A stretch of DNA of 64,000 bases from Plantactinospora mayteni (GCF_016862935.1 NZ_BONX01000026.1:1-64000); one strand, 5' to 3'; positions 54,978 through 64,000 are shown, counted from the first letter of the stretch. Numbers and translations: made by a program. Notes: generated from the letters alone by a model not told the origin.

Positions 54978-55955
54978 TCAGCTCCGGGTACGCCGCCGGT
55001 AGGCCAGCGCCGCCACCGTCAGCCCCAGCCCCCAGAGCAGGTACGCCGGCATCGAGACCCAGAAGAACCAGAGCGGGTACGTCCCGTCGCCCGGATCCCA
55101 GCTCCCGGCGACCGTCTCCACCGCCAACTGCCCGGTGCCGACGCCGAAGTAGCCGACCAGCAGGAGTCCGAGCCCGAAGCCCGGGCCGAGCAGCAGCCAA
55201 CGGGGTACCCGCCGACCGGCCAGCAGCGGCAGCCAGCGCGGGAACACCCGGCCCCAGGAGTGCACCAGGGCCAGCGGCAGCAGTACTCCGGCGAGCAGGA
55301 ATCCCGCCTCGAAGACCAGTACGGCCGGCCCGGCCGCGAACGGGATCTCCGCCACCCCGACGGCGTACTGCGCGGCCAGCCGGGTCAGGCAGCCGGCCAC
55401 CGCCAGGTAGGCCGCCGCCCAGGCCCACCGGGGCGTACCGGCGAGGGGGCCGCCGAACAGCGGGCGGTCGCCCCGGAAGCGTCGCCGGTATCCGTTGGTG
55501 GCCACCGCCAGCAGCACCCCGCCGGCCAGGCAGCCGAGCCGGCCGGCGATCCCGGCCGGGTCGACGGTGAGACCCAGCCCGGGGATGAGCACGGCGACGG
55601 CGTCCAGCAACAGCAGTGGGCAGAGCGTCGCCAGGGCCGTGCTCACCCCCCAGGCCGCCCCGGCCAGCGGCCACCACCAGCGGTCCGCCCGATCCAGCGC
55701 GACCGCCAGCGGTGCCGCCGCGCCGACCAGGGCGACCGCGCCCCAGCCGGCCACCGGGAAGAGATCGGTGCCCAGCGGCGGAAACTCCGGGGCGTTCCCC
55801 AGCGCCCAGTAGACCCGCAGCCCCCCGTACCCGATCGCCCAGAGCAGGACCGCGTACGGCACCCAGGCCGTCGCGCTCCGGCCCGGCGCCGGCCCGGCCG
55901 GCGACCGCTGCGGTCGCCGCGACAGTACGTCGATGCCGTGCCGTCTCCTGGTCAT
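54978..55955 (-). CDS. Integral membrane protein, unknown function
   Basis: A 325-aa protein with about eight hydrophobic helices (WVPYAVLLWAIGYGGLRVYW to YLLWGLGLTVAALAYRR). No catalytic motif or known transporter signature was recognised. ATG 55955 (MTRRRHGIDVLS) follows GGGGGAC. It is divergent from the TPR protein, with about 235 bp between. Similar multi-spanning proteins in actinobacteria are usually annotated only as hypothetical. Confidence 0.75.
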   Translation of the reverse strand: MTRRRHGIDVLSRRPQRSPAGPAPGRSATAWVPYAVLLWAIGYGGLRVYWALGNAPEFPPLGTDLFPVAGWGAVALVGAAAPLAVALDRADRWWWPLAGAAWGVSTALATLCPLLLLDAVAVLIPGLGLTVDPAGIAGRLGCLAGGVLLAVATNGYRRRFRGDRPLFGGPLAGTPRWAWAAAYLAVAGCLTRLAAQYAVGVAEIPFAAGPAVLVFEAGFLLAGVLLPLALVHSWGRVFPRWLPLLAGRRVPRWLLLGPGFGLGLLLVGYFGVGTGQLAVETVAGSWDPGDGTYPLWFFWVSMPAYLLWGLGLTVAALAYRRRTRS

Positions 55956-56129
55956 GTCCCCCAGCGTCGCCGACGGCCGGCGGAGCGGGATCCCCCGCAC
56001 GACGGTCCGGCCTCCCCCGCCGGAGGGAGGCCGGGCCGGTGCGGAAACCACTGGTACGGGCGGGTCGCGACCACCCCAACGAGACGCCCGAGAACGGGCA
56101 TTCCGGACCGCAGTCGTTACCACGATCTC

Positions 56130-56135
56130 TAGCCT
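56130..56135 (+). promoter_or_regulatory. Candidate -10 of the TPR protein gene
   Basis: TAGCCT occurs in the TCTAGCCTGG context with a predicted start near 56142, giving a leader of about 50 nt that contains AAAGGGGAG. No clear -35 was found. Confidence 0.35.
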
Positions 56136-56190
56136 GGAGGTGCGGGTTTGTCACGAAAGGGGAGCGAGCCGAGACTCGTCGGTGGCCGAG

Positions 56191-59085
56191 ATGCCTCATC
56201 GAGCACGAAGAACGTCGCACGGTATCCAACGGTCCGAGCAGTGGGAGCAGCCAACGCCCCGGCGGATCGGCAGAGAATCTCGGGCCGCGCCCGCCGCGCT
56301 GCCGCTCCCCCGGACCGGACGGGCGCTCGGCTGGCAACTCCTCAGCACCCTGGCCCTGCTCGCCGCGCTGGTCTGGATCGGCCGGGCGCACCTGCGGGCC
56401 GGTCGCCCCGACACCTGGCTGCTCGGCCCGCTGGACGGGCTCGCCATCGCCCTCGGCGGCGACGGGCCGCACCCGCTGCGGCAGCGACTCGGGCTGCTCC
56501 TGCTGGCCCTGATCTGCTTCGCCGCCTGGCGGCACCGGCGCCGGGTCCGGCTCGCCTACCGGCCCGGCCCGGTGGACGTACACGAGTTCACCGACGCCAC
56601 CCCGGACCGCAGCGCGCCGGTCGACGACCTGAAGAGCCAGTTCTGCCAGCGGCTCTCCGAGACGCACATCTATCCGCCGTACGCCGGGCCGGCCGACCCG
56701 CCGCCGGAGACCTTCCTCGACGTGGCCAGCGGGGTCGACCCGCGCAGCGGCAACCCGCTGGTCATCCTGCTCCAGATGCTGCCCCGGCTCTGGCCGAGGA
56801 TCGGCTACCGGGTGACCGGGGTGTTGCAGGTCCGGGCCCAGGCACCCTGCTACGGCGTCTCCGCCACCGTCACCTCCTTCCTCGGCGGCGGCCGGAGCGC
56901 GATGACCACCCAGTGGGGCGGCACCTGGGAGGAGGCGACCCGGCGGACCGCGTACTGGGTGCTGGCCACGATCCTGCCGGTGACCCGGCTGGGCCGGGCC
57001 GCCCCGTGGCGGAACTGGTGCGGTCGGGAACTGCCGGCGGCGCTCTTCGCCGCGTACAACAAGGGCAAGGAGTTGCAGGACCGGCGGCAGTTCGACGAGG
57101 CGCTGCGCTACTACGGCGAGGCGCTCCGGCTCGACCCGTTCAACGCCGACCTGCGGGTGATGGTGGCCAGCGTGCAGGAGGAGATGGGGCTCTTCCTGGA
57201 CGCGCTGGACACCTACCAGTCGGCACTGGTACTGCGCGAGCAGGGCGGCTGGTATGACGACCACATCTGGACCACCCGGGCCGACCGGCTCCGCGACCTG
57301 CCCCGGCACCTGCTCGGTACGCTGCGCTATCTGCGCCGCCGACCCGACTCGATCAGGCTCCGCTACCAGTACGCCTGCACGCTCGCGTACACCGAACGGA
57401 CCGTGCACCAGTGGTTCAAGCAGGACGGGGTCGGCGACCGGGAGAAGGTACGCCGGCAGATGCGGCAACGCCTGGAGAAGGCGTTCGTCGACCGGTACTG
57501 GCCGGTGGTGGTGACCTTCGCCGACGCGCCCGGTGAGCCGTCCGCCAAGGAGTGGCTGCGCCGGGTGCTGCGGGAGTGTCCGGAGGCGACCCGGGTGGTC
57601 TTCCAGGTCGCCGCCGCCCAGGAGCTGTACCGGCTGCGCGAGGACACCGTGCTCGCCTGGTTCGTCCGGGCCACCCGCTCCGAGGTGACCCACTCGGCGC
57701 TGCTGCTGCTCCGGGACGTCTGGGCACCGCTGCGGCTGGCCAAGGCGTGGCACGACTGGGCCGCCACCGGCTGGCGACCGGTGCACCGTCCCGGGGTGGT
57801 CAGGCTGGCCGACCCGACCGGTGACGGCGGTGACGGCGGAGGGCCGGTCGCACCGGTCGGACCGTTCGACGACGGGGGCTGCCTCGCCGGCTGGTGGCGG
57901 CGCGGGCCGCGTAGGCGGGCCCAGGCACTGAGCCGGGAGTGGCCGTGCGGCGGCGTGCTGCTGGACCGGGCGATCCGGCGGGCCCAGCGCCGGAGGTGGC
58001 CGAGGCACCCGCTCCGGTCCTTCGACTTCTACAACGCGGCCTGCACCTACGCCTTCGCGCTCAAGGGGTACTTCCCGGAGCGGGAGCGGTCCGCTCCGGC
58101 GTACCTCTCGGCGGCCGGGCGGGCGCTGTGGCGGGGCCGCCGGCTGATCGCCGACGCGCTGCCGCTGGCGTACCCGCCCCGCTGGCACCGCCGGCCGGCC
58201 ACCCCGACCGGTCCGCTGGCGACGGGGCCGACTCCGCACCCGTTGCCGCCGCCGGTCGCGCCGCTGGTGGCGAGGGCCGTGGAGCAGCTCCGGGCCGCGC
58301 TGGCCTGCACCGAGAGCGGGGTCGCCGCCGACCGGCTGCGGCGGTGGATCCTGAGCAGCGAGCCCGATCTGGCGCCGCTGCGCCGGTTGCAGGACTTCGG
58401 GTACTTCGAGGAGGAGGTGTACCCGAGCCTCAAGGTGGTGCTGCCGCGCCCGGACAAGGTGATCAACTCCCGGATGTCGGCGTACGCCAAGGAGCTGCTC
58501 TGCCAGGGTGCCGTACTCCTCGAACAGACCTGGCACGACCGCGCCCTGCCGCCGCAGACCGCCGACCCGCACCAGCTCATCCGCTGGCTCGACCTGGACG
58601 CGGAGACCTGGGACACGCTCTGCCGGATCGCCCTGGACCACGCCCGGTACTGGCGGGACCGGGCCGAGTTCATCCGGCTGCTGCGCGAGGCGGTCGACCC
58701 GATCCGGATCGCCGAGGCCCGGTTCCCGCCGGCGATCCCGCGCTACGACGACCTCTGCCTGGCCGGCGCCGACCGGCTGGTCGGGGACGGCAGCCGGACC
58801 GAGGAGAACATCGAGCGGCTGGCCCGGCACAACATCGCGCTGGTGGACCGGCGGCTCAACGCCATCTACCAGACCGTGGCCGAGCACGCCGGGGACGGCA
58901 GCCTGCGGGCCCGACGCCGGATGGCCGAGCTGGACTACAAGGGCGAGCCGCTGCGCGGCGACGAGGCACAGGGCATCTGCACCCGGCAGGCCGGGCGGTG
59001 GCACCAGGTGGCCGAGCGGATGCGCGAGACCGGCCCGGTGGTCGACACGAGCGGCCTGGACCTGCTCCGCCTGCGGGAGCGCTGA
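56191..59085 (+). CDS. Large membrane-anchored TPR protein
   Basis: About 964 aa. Two hydrophobic helices lie near the N-terminus (LGWQLLSTLALLAALVWIGR and LGLLLLALICFAAWR). A soluble domain then carries VTGVLQVRAQAPCYGVSATV, and TPR-like repeats follow (AYNKGKELQDRRQFDEALRY, YGEALRLDPFNADLRVMVAS). The long remainder is Arg-rich and helical, with YNAACTYAFALKGYFPERER, also TPR-like. It probably scaffolds other proteins at the inner membrane. The start is uncertain: ATG 56191 or GTG 56182 both precede the first helix. It ends 21 bp before the convergent response regulator. Confidence 0.75.
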   Translation: MPHRARRTSHGIQRSEQWEQPTPRRIGRESRAAPAALPLPRTGRALGWQLLSTLALLAALVWIGRAHLRAGRPDTWLLGPLDGLAIALGGDGPHPLRQRLGLLLLALICFAAWRHRRRVRLAYRPGPVDVHEFTDATPDRSAPVDDLKSQFCQRLSETHIYPPYAGPADPPPETFLDVASGVDPRSGNPLVILLQMLPRLWPRIGYRVTGVLQVRAQAPCYGVSATVTSFLGGGRSAMTTQWGGTWEEATRRTAYWVLATILPVTRLGRAAPWRNWCGRELPAALFAAYNKGKELQDRRQFDEALRYYGEALRLDPFNADLRVMVASVQEEMGLFLDALDTYQSALVLREQGGWYDDHIWTTRADRLRDLPRHLLGTLRYLRRRPDSIRLRYQYACTLAYTERTVHQWFKQDGVGDREKVRRQMRQRLEKAFVDRYWPVVVTFADAPGEPSAKEWLRRVLRECPEATRVVFQVAAAQELYRLREDTVLAWFVRATRSEVTHSALLLLRDVWAPLRLAKAWHDWAATGWRPVHRPGVVRLADPTGDGGDGGGPVAPVGPFDDGGCLAGWWRRGPRRRAQALSREWPCGGVLLDRAIRRAQRRRWPRHPLRSFDFYNAACTYAFALKGYFPERERSAPAYLSAAGRALWRGRRLIADALPLAYPPRWHRRPATPTGPLATGPTPHPLPPPVAPLVARAVEQLRAALACTESGVAADRLRRWILSSEPDLAPLRRLQDFGYFEEEVYPSLKVVLPRPDKVINSRMSAYAKELLCQGAVLLEQTWHDRALPPQTADPHQLIRWLDLDAETWDTLCRIALDHARYWRDRAEFIRLLREAVDPIRIAEARFPPAIPRYDDLCLAGADRLVGDGSRTEENIERLARHNIALVDRRLNAIYQTVAEHAGDGSLRARRRMAELDYKGEPLRGDEAQGICTRQAGRWHQVAERMRETGPVVDTSGLDLLRLRER

Positions 59086-59106
59086 CCCTGCGAGCAGGGC
59101 GCGTCC

Positions 59107-59832
59107 TCAGACCAGTTCCGCGTCGTGCACGAGCAGGGCCACCTGGACCCGGTTGGTCAGCTCCAGCTTGGTGAGCAGCCGGGAGACGTACGCCTTCACG
59201 GTCGCCACGCTCATGAAGAGCGCGGCGGAGATCTCCGCGTTGGACCAGCCCCGCCCGATCGCGACCGCGACCTCCCGCTCCCGGACGCTCAGGGCGTCGA
59301 GCCGGCGTACCGCGCGGTCCCGCCGGAGGTCGGCGTCCCGCCTCCCCGGCGTACCCGTGCCGGTCACGTGCGCGATCAGTTTGCGGGTGACCGTCGGGGA
59401 GAGCGTCGCCTCGCCGGCCGCCACCCGGCCGATCGCCGCGACGATCTCGGCCGGCGGGGTGTCCTTGAGCAGGAAGCCGCCGGCCCCGGCCCGCAACGCC
59501 CGCAGCACGTACTCGTCGACGTCGAAAGTGGTCAGCACCAGCACCTCCGGCGGCTGCGGCAGTTTGCGCAGCGCCTCGGTGGCGGCCAGCCCGTCCATCC
59601 GGGGCATCCGGATGTCCATCAGCACCACGTCGGGGCGGTGTGCCTCGACCGCCGCCAGCACCCCGCTGCCGTCGGCCACCTCGCCGACCACCCGCAGCTC
59701 CGGTACCCCGCCGAGGATCATCGACAGCCCGGCCCGGACCAGCGCGTCGTCGTCGACGATCAGCACCCGTACCGGTCCGGTCGACGGCTCCGGGTGCGGT
59801 CCCGGTGTCGGGTCGACGTCTGCTCCGCTCAC
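59107..59832 (-). CDS. NarL/LuxR-family response regulator
   Basis: A 241-aa regulator with receiver residues D27-D29 in LIVDDDALV, phosphoacceptor D73 in VVLMDIRMPRMDG, and the conserved Lys in GFLLKDTPP. The C-terminal HTH is LSVREREVAVAIGRGWSNAE plus MSVATVKAYVSRLL. GTG 59832 overlaps the kinase stop as GTGA, indicating translational coupling; GTG 59841 is an alternative. The kinase is its obvious partner, and the divergent ABC exporter genes are the likely target, by analogy with other DesK-type systems. Confidence 0.93.
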   Translation of the reverse strand: MSGADVDPTPGPHPEPSTGPVRVLIVDDDALVRAGLSMILGGVPELRVVGEVADGSGVLAAVEAHRPDVVLMDIRMPRMDGLAATEALRKLPQPPEVLVLTTFDVDEYVLRALRAGAGGFLLKDTPPAEIVAAIGRVAAGEATLSPTVTRKLIAHVTGTGTPGRRDADLRRDRAVRRLDALSVREREVAVAIGRGWSNAEISAALFMSVATVKAYVSRLLTKLELTNRVQVALLVHDAELV

Positions 59833-61229
59833 GGTGGCCACGGTAGCCAGGCCGCCAGCCGGAAGTCACCCGAGTCGGTACGCCCGTGCTCCAGCCACCC
59901 GCCGAGCAGCGCGGTCCGTTCGCCGAGCCCGACCAGCCCGGTGCCGGTACCCGGGATCCGGGGCTCGACCGGCTGACCGACCGGCCACCGGTTGCGTACC
60001 TCCACGCTGAGTCCCAGCCCCGGCCGTCCCCGCGCGGTCACCAGCACACTGGTCCCGGGAGCGTGCTTGCGGGCGTTGGTCAGCCCCTCCTGCACGATCC
60101 GGTACGCACCCCGCCCGAGCCCGGCCGGCGCGGTCTCCGTGGAGGTCAACTCGGTACGCAGGTCCACCCGCATGCCCGCCTCCCGGGACTCGGCCACCAG
60201 CGCCGGCAGGTCGTCCAGGGTCGGCTGCGGGCGCTCGGGTGCCCGGGGCGGCGGAACCGGCGTACCCGACTCTTCGCCCGACGGCACCGGCACCGCCGGG
60301 TACGGCGGGTCCGGCGGGTAGGCCTTCGGCCCCGAGCCCCAGCCGGCGGAGACCGGAGCCGGCTCGACCGGCTGATCCGGCTCCGCCCCGCCCTCCGGCG
60401 GGTCCTCCCGGAGCACGCTGATCACCTCGCGCAGGTCCTGCAACGCCTGGTGCGCGCTGCTCCGGATCACCCCGGCCGCCCGGGCGATCTCGTCCGGCGG
60501 CGCGTCGGGGCGGAACTCCAGCGCCCCGGCGTGCAGGCTGAGCAGCGAGATCCGGTGCGCGAGCACGTCGTGCATCTCACCGGCGATCCGGGTCCGTTCC
60601 AGCCGCCGGGCCGCCTCGACCCGCAACCGCTGCTCCGCCTCGGCCCGGTACGCCCGGTCCCGCCAGGAGAGCACGAGCTGCCGCCGGGCCCGGATGAACA
60701 TCCCCCAGGCCAGTACCGAGGCGGTGAGGATCCCGCTGAGCGCCATCCCGATCCACGGCCCGTCGGCCGGGTCGGGATTCCGGTACTCGTAGAGCAGCGC
60801 GACCCCGAAGTGCGCCACGACCAGCGGGCCGGCCACCGATAGCGGCCGGTGCACCACCAGGGTCAGCAGGATGATCAGAATGGCGATCCCCGACGGGGTG
60901 GAGAAGAGCGCCACCGGCAGGGCGGCGGCGGCCAGCGCGACCGGCCAGCGGCGACGTACCCAGAGCGCGAGGCAGAGCGCGGTGGTCAGTACCGCGTCGA
61001 TCGCGATCGCGAGTCCCGAGTCGGCCCGGTCCGCCACCAGGGTCGGCTGCGGGCGCAGTACGTCCCAGAAGGCGATGAACGCGTAACCGGAGCCGATCAG
61101 GAAACAGATCGTGTCGACGATCCAGTCCCGGGTCGACCGGCGGGGCCGGTGCCGGCCGGTGGCCGGGTCGGCGGTCAGGGTGGCCGGCAGCAGCCAGGGG
61201 TGCTCGGGGCGGGCCGCCACACCAGTCAT
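59829..61229 (-). CDS. DesK-type sensor histidine kinase (HisKA_3)
   Basis: A 466-aa sensor with a membrane N-terminus of about five helices (TICFLIGSGYAFIAFWDVL onward) and no large extracellular loop. The dimerisation box RTRIAGEMHDVLAHRISLLS holds the phosphoacceptor His. The HATPase domain shows EGLTNARKHAPGTSVLVT and GTGTGLVGLGERTALLGG. An unusual ~60-residue Pro/Gly/Glu-rich insert lies between the two. ATG 61229 is 6 nt from a TACAGT -10, so the mRNA is probably leaderless. It likely senses membrane state or an antimicrobial. Confidence 0.93.
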   Translation of the reverse strand: MTGVAARPEHPWLLPATLTADPATGRHRPRRSTRDWIVDTICFLIGSGYAFIAFWDVLRPQPTLVADRADSGLAIAIDAVLTTALCLALWVRRRWPVALAAAALPVALFSTPSGIAILIILLTLVVHRPLSVAGPLVVAHFGVALLYEYRNPDPADGPWIGMALSGILTASVLAWGMFIRARRQLVLSWRDRAYRAEAEQRLRVEAARRLERTRIAGEMHDVLAHRISLLSLHAGALEFRPDAPPDEIARAAGVIRSSAHQALQDLREVISVLREDPPEGGAEPDQPVEPAPVSAGWGSGPKAYPPDPPYPAVPVPSGEESGTPVPPPRAPERPQPTLDDLPALVAESREAGMRVDLRTELTSTETAPAGLGRGAYRIVQEGLTNARKHAPGTSVLVTARGRPGLGLSVEVRNRWPVGQPVEPRIPGTGTGLVGLGERTALLGGWLEHGRTDSGDFRLAAWLPWPP

Positions 61230-61235
61230 GGACCA

Positions 61236-61241
61236 ACTGTA
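61236..61241 (-). promoter_or_regulatory. -10 hexamer of leaderless histidine kinase gene
   Basis: Read on the reverse strand, TACAGT is followed by 6 nt and ATG 61229. No ribosome site precedes that ATG. No -35 at normal spacing was recognised, so an activator or another sigma factor may be needed. Confidence 0.45.
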
Positions 61242-61359
61242 CGAACCGACGCCGGCACCGGACACCGACCAAAGTCGACGTCCGGAACTAGCCGAAGGTC
61301 GCCGGGTATGGACTCCGGACCGCAGCGCCGGACCGACCGGACCCGGCAGGCTCGACCAC

Positions 61360-62259
61360 ATGATTAGCGTCGAACACCTGACGAAACGGTACGGCCGGCA
61401 CACCGCGGTCAACGACGTCTCGTTCCGCTGCGAACCGGGCACGGTGACCGGGTTCCTCGGACCGAACGGGGCCGGCAAGTCCACCACCATGCGGATGATC
61501 TGCGGTTTCACCCCGCCGACCGCCGGCACCGCCACGGTCGAGTCGGTCGACTACCGCCGACTGCCGAACCCAGGTCGGCGGGTCGGGCTGCTGCTCGACG
61601 CCGGTGCCCAGCACCCGGGCCGGACCGGGCGGGAGACGTTGACGATCTCGGCCCACACGATCGGGGTGTCCCGGCGTCGGGTCGACGAGTGCCTCGACCA
61701 GGTCGGGTTGAACGCGGTCGCGGCCCGGCGACGGGTCCGGGCGTACTCGCTGGGGATGCGCCAGCGGCTCGGCCTGGCGCAGGCGCTGCTCGGCGACCCC
61801 CGGGTGCTGATCCTGGACGAGCCGGCGAACGGCCTCGACCCGGAGGGGATCTTCTGGATGCGCGGCCTGCTGCGCGACTTCGCCGACCGGGGCGGCACGG
61901 TACTGCTCTCCTCGCACCTGCTCCGCGAGGTCGAGGCGGTCGCAGACCGGCTGGTGGTGATCGGTGGCGGCCGGGTGGTGGCGCAGGGCAGCAAGGACGA
62001 GTTGCTGGCCGGCGCGGGTGCGCTGGTCCGGGCCCGGGACCCGGAGGCACTGCGCGGCGCCCTGGACCGGGCCGGGCTGCCGGTACGGTCCAGCACCGAC
62101 GGCGGCCTGCTGGTCGAGGCCGACCCCGGCGCCGTCGGGCAGGCCGCCGCCGACTCCGGCGTGGCGCTGCTGGAGCTGCGGCCGGCGGAGAGCGCCGGAC
62201 TGGAACAGATCTTCCTGACCCTGACCGCTAACGACTCCGTCCGAGAGGCCGTCAGATGA
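61360..62259 (+). CDS. ABC exporter ATP-binding protein
   Basis: A 299-aa ATPase of the bacitracin/daunorubicin-exporter type. Walker A is GPNGAGKST with K40, the signature is YSLGMRQRLGLAQAL, Walker B is VLILDEPANGLDPEG, and the switch His is in VLLSSHLLREVEAVADR. The ~80-residue C-terminal extension is typical of drug or lantibiotic exporters. Its stop overlaps the permease start as ATGA. It is divergent from the DesK-type kinase, which probably controls it. The ribosome site before ATG 61360 is weak. Confidence 0.94.
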   Translation: MISVEHLTKRYGRHTAVNDVSFRCEPGTVTGFLGPNGAGKSTTMRMICGFTPPTAGTATVESVDYRRLPNPGRRVGLLLDAGAQHPGRTGRETLTISAHTIGVSRRRVDECLDQVGLNAVAARRRVRAYSLGMRQRLGLAQALLGDPRVLILDEPANGLDPEGIFWMRGLLRDFADRGGTVLLSSHLLREVEAVADRLVVIGGGRVVAQGSKDELLAGAGALVRARDPEALRGALDRAGLPVRSSTDGGLLVEADPGAVGQAAADSGVALLELRPAESAGLEQIFLTLTANDSVREAVR

Positions 62260-63083
62260 CCACCGACACCACCGCACGCCTCGACACCAGAGCCCCACGC
62301 CCCGCCGCCGACCTCGCCCCCGAAACCGACGCGTACGGCCGACCGACGCTGCTCCGGCTGACCCTGGTCGAACTGCGCAAACTCGCCGACACCCGGGCCG
62401 GCTACTGGCTGTTGATCACCATCGGCCTGGTCTCGGCGATCATCGTGGCCGTACTGCTCTTCACCGCACCCGACCCCGACCAGCGGTTCGAGAACTTCTT
62501 CGCGCTCTCCCAGCTCCCGGTCGGCATCCTGCTGCCGATCCTCGGCATCCTGCTGGTGACCAGCGAGTTCTCCCAGCGCACCGTGCTGACCACCTTCGCC
62601 CTGGTGCCGCAGCGACACCGGGTGATCGTGGCCAAACTCGGCGCCGGGGCGGTCGCGGCGCTGCTCTCCGTACTGGCCAGCATGGCGACGGCGGCTCTCG
62701 GCACCGTGATCGCCGGGCTGGCCGGCGACGGCGGGTCCTGGTCCACCGGCGTGTCGGCGTTCGTCGGCGCGGCGGTCTTCCAGGTGGTCAACGTACTGCT
62801 GGGCATCGCGTTCGGCCTGCTGCTCCAGAGCACCCCGCTGGCGATCGTGCTCTCCCTGGTACTGCCGATCGTCTGGTCCACCCTCGGCGGGATGATCGAG
62901 CGACTGCGCGGTGCCGCCGAGTGGCTGGACACCGGGCTCACCACGGCCGCGCTGGTGGAGCCGCCGAACCCCGGGGACCTCGACGGCGGCCAGTGGGCCC
63001 GGCTCGGCGTCTCGGTCGCGGTCTGGGTACTGGTGCCGCTGGTCGCCGGGCTGATCCGGACGGTACGCCGGGAGGTGTCCTGA
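62256..63083 (+). CDS. ABC exporter permease
   Basis: A 275-aa membrane protein with about six helices (WLLITIGLVSAIIVAVLLFT, LPVGILLPILGILLVTSEFS and others) of the ABC-2 permease group. A soluble N-terminal ~40 residues precede the first helix. LVTSEFSQRTVLTTFALVPQ matches the cytoplasmic coupling region of this family. It overlaps the ATPase gene by four bases. The pair forms a minimal exporter; the substrate is unknown, antimicrobial export being the usual role beside such sensors. Confidence 0.9.
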   Translation: MTTDTTARLDTRAPRPAADLAPETDAYGRPTLLRLTLVELRKLADTRAGYWLLITIGLVSAIIVAVLLFTAPDPDQRFENFFALSQLPVGILLPILGILLVTSEFSQRTVLTTFALVPQRHRVIVAKLGAGAVAALLSVLASMATAALGTVIAGLAGDGGSWSTGVSAFVGAAVFQVVNVLLGIAFGLLLQSTPLAIVLSLVLPIVWSTLGGMIERLRGAAEWLDTGLTTAALVEPPNPGDLDGGQWARLGVSVAVWVLVPLVAGLIRTVRREVS

Positions 63084-63084
63084 G

Positions 63085-63924
63085 GTGACCGCCGACCCGG
63101 CCCCGCCGGACCACACCAGGGCGCCCGGCGAGCCCACCCCGGACCGCAGCAGGGCACCGGGCGAGCCGAGCCCGCACCGCACCCCGGCGCCGGCGCATGG
63201 CCAGCCGACGGTGGTGGCCGAGCCGGCCGGCCTGGTGGCGCTGGTCTGGATCCTCTTCCCGGTGCTCGGTGCCGCCCTGCTCTGGCTGGTGCAGTTCTCG
63301 GCCGGCTGGGTGGCGTCGCTGCGCTGGATCCCGATGCGCGGCCCGTTCATGTTGATCGACGCGGTGGACCAGCCCTGGGCCACCGGCGGGGCCCTGGTCC
63401 TCGGCACGCTCGGCGGGCTGCTGGTGGCCGGGATCGCCGACGCCGAGCGGTTGACCGTCACGGTCGCCGGGGACGGGGTGACCCTGGTCCGGGGCACCGC
63501 CACCCGGCGGGTCGGCCGGGACGAGATCACCGGGGCGTTCCGGGACGGCAAGCGGCTCGTCCTGCTCGGACCGGCCGCCGAGGAACTGGCCCGGGAGCCG
63601 TCGGACCTGCCCGCCGACCGGCTCCGGGCCGCCTTCGAGGCGTACGGCTACCGCTGGTACGCCGACGGCGACCCGTACCGGGCGGAGTTCCGGCGCTGGA
63701 CCGACGGCGGCCCGGAGCTGCCCCCCGGGGCGAACTCGCTGCTCAAGGCCCGGCAGCGGGCGCTGGACAAGGGTGACAAGGCGGACGTGGCCGAGCTGCG
63801 GACCGAGCTGACCCGACTCGGCGTGGTGGTCCGGGACGACGGCAAGCGGCAGTACTGGCGCCGGACCCGGCCGCCCGGACAACCGCAGGACGGATCGGTC
63901 GGTCGGCCGACGGAGCCCGGCTGA
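63085..63924 (+). CDS. YqeB-like membrane protein
   Basis: A 279-aa protein beginning one base after the permease stop, at GTG 63085 with GGGAGG about 10 nt upstream. After a Pro/Ala/Gly-rich N-terminus with a repeated RAPGEP unit come two membrane helices (LVALVWILFPVLGAALLWLV and GGALVLGTLGGLLVAGIADA). A cytoplasmic domain follows with ATRRVGRDEITGAFRDGKRL and FRRWTDGGPELPPGANSLLK. This layout matches proteins annotated as YqeB-like in actinobacteria, whose role is unknown. Operon position suggests involvement with the exporter. Confidence 0.8.
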   Translation: MTADPAPPDHTRAPGEPTPDRSRAPGEPSPHRTPAPAHGQPTVVAEPAGLVALVWILFPVLGAALLWLVQFSAGWVASLRWIPMRGPFMLIDAVDQPWATGGALVLGTLGGLLVAGIADAERLTVTVAGDGVTLVRGTATRRVGRDEITGAFRDGKRLVLLGPAAEELAREPSDLPADRLRAAFEAYGYRWYADGDPYRAEFRRWTDGGPELPPGANSLLKARQRALDKGDKADVAELRTELTRLGVVVRDDGKRQYWRRTRPPGQPQDGSVGRPTEPG

Positions 63925-64000
63925 CCCGGTGGCCGCAGGTGCCGACCCGGGGCCGGGGTGTGCCGCGACCGGCAGCCGACGGTCGTTGCCGCCCTTTCCG

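Noticed and set aside
54898-59004. Long reverse-strand frame opposite the TPR protein gene
   Set aside because: Composition is typical of an antisense shadow. Its last part only overlaps the real reverse-strand membrane protein in another frame.

Overview
The window is high-GC actinobacterial chromosome. Codons almost always end in G or C, GTG starts are common, several genes look leaderless, and Walker, SWIM, SIR2 and glyoxylate-cycle genes all read in actinobacterial style. Gene content (LAL regulator, GH12-CBM2 cellulase under a CebR-type operator, F420-type oxidoreductase, DesK-type two-component pair, YqeB-like protein) fits a soil or plant-associated actinomycete, probably Micromonosporaceae. 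That assignment is inference. No rRNA, tRNA, CRISPR, phage or transposase gene was recognised.

Layout. 1-7 kb: a truncated GTPase-like gene, a LuxR/LAL regulator followed by a 13-bp tandem array, the NAD-salvage pair pncB-pncA, and an MFS transporter. 7.0-20.05 kb: the most interesting region, one co-directional five-gene cluster (small DUF4132-like protein, 1641-aa protein of unknown function, MoxR AAA+ ATPase, DUF5682-VWA fusion, SWIM zinc-finger protein), mostly with 4-nt stop/start overlaps and closed by a strong hairpin. It resembles the uncharacterised E. coli yehI/yehL/yehM/yehP/yehQ set. 20.1-23.2 kb: ctaD and an FAD monooxygenase. 23.4-26.3 kb: KDG kinase and KDPG aldolase, with a divergent IclR regulator. 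26.5-34.2 kb: secreted cellulase, hypothetical proteins, aldo/keto reductase, threonine synthase, GH63-like hydrolase and cupin. 34.3-39.0 kb: sirtuin, EamA exporter, cysteine-free HesB-like protein, a decayed oxidoreductase fragment and a secreted PLD. 39.1-46.2 kb: malate synthase and glcDEF (glycolate to glyoxylate to malate), then an LLM oxidoreductase. 46.2-52.2 kb: an ABC substrate-binding protein and permease without ATPase, an Nramp-like transporter, and a lipoprotein-sigma-membrane protein operon. 52.4-59.1 kb: three large envelope proteins of unknown role. 59.1-63.9 kb: a DesK-type kinase/regulator pair divergent from an ABC exporter and a YqeB-like protein.

Non-coding structure is rich. 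Three copies of an 81-93 bp palindromic element lie in intergenic DNA. Three tandem duplications include a gene's stop codon. At least five genes show a -10 hexamer 6-7 nt before the start codon (leaderless). A CebR-like operator, a divergent eda/kdgR promoter pair, repeated GATCAC half-sites before aceB and several convergent terminators can be read directly.
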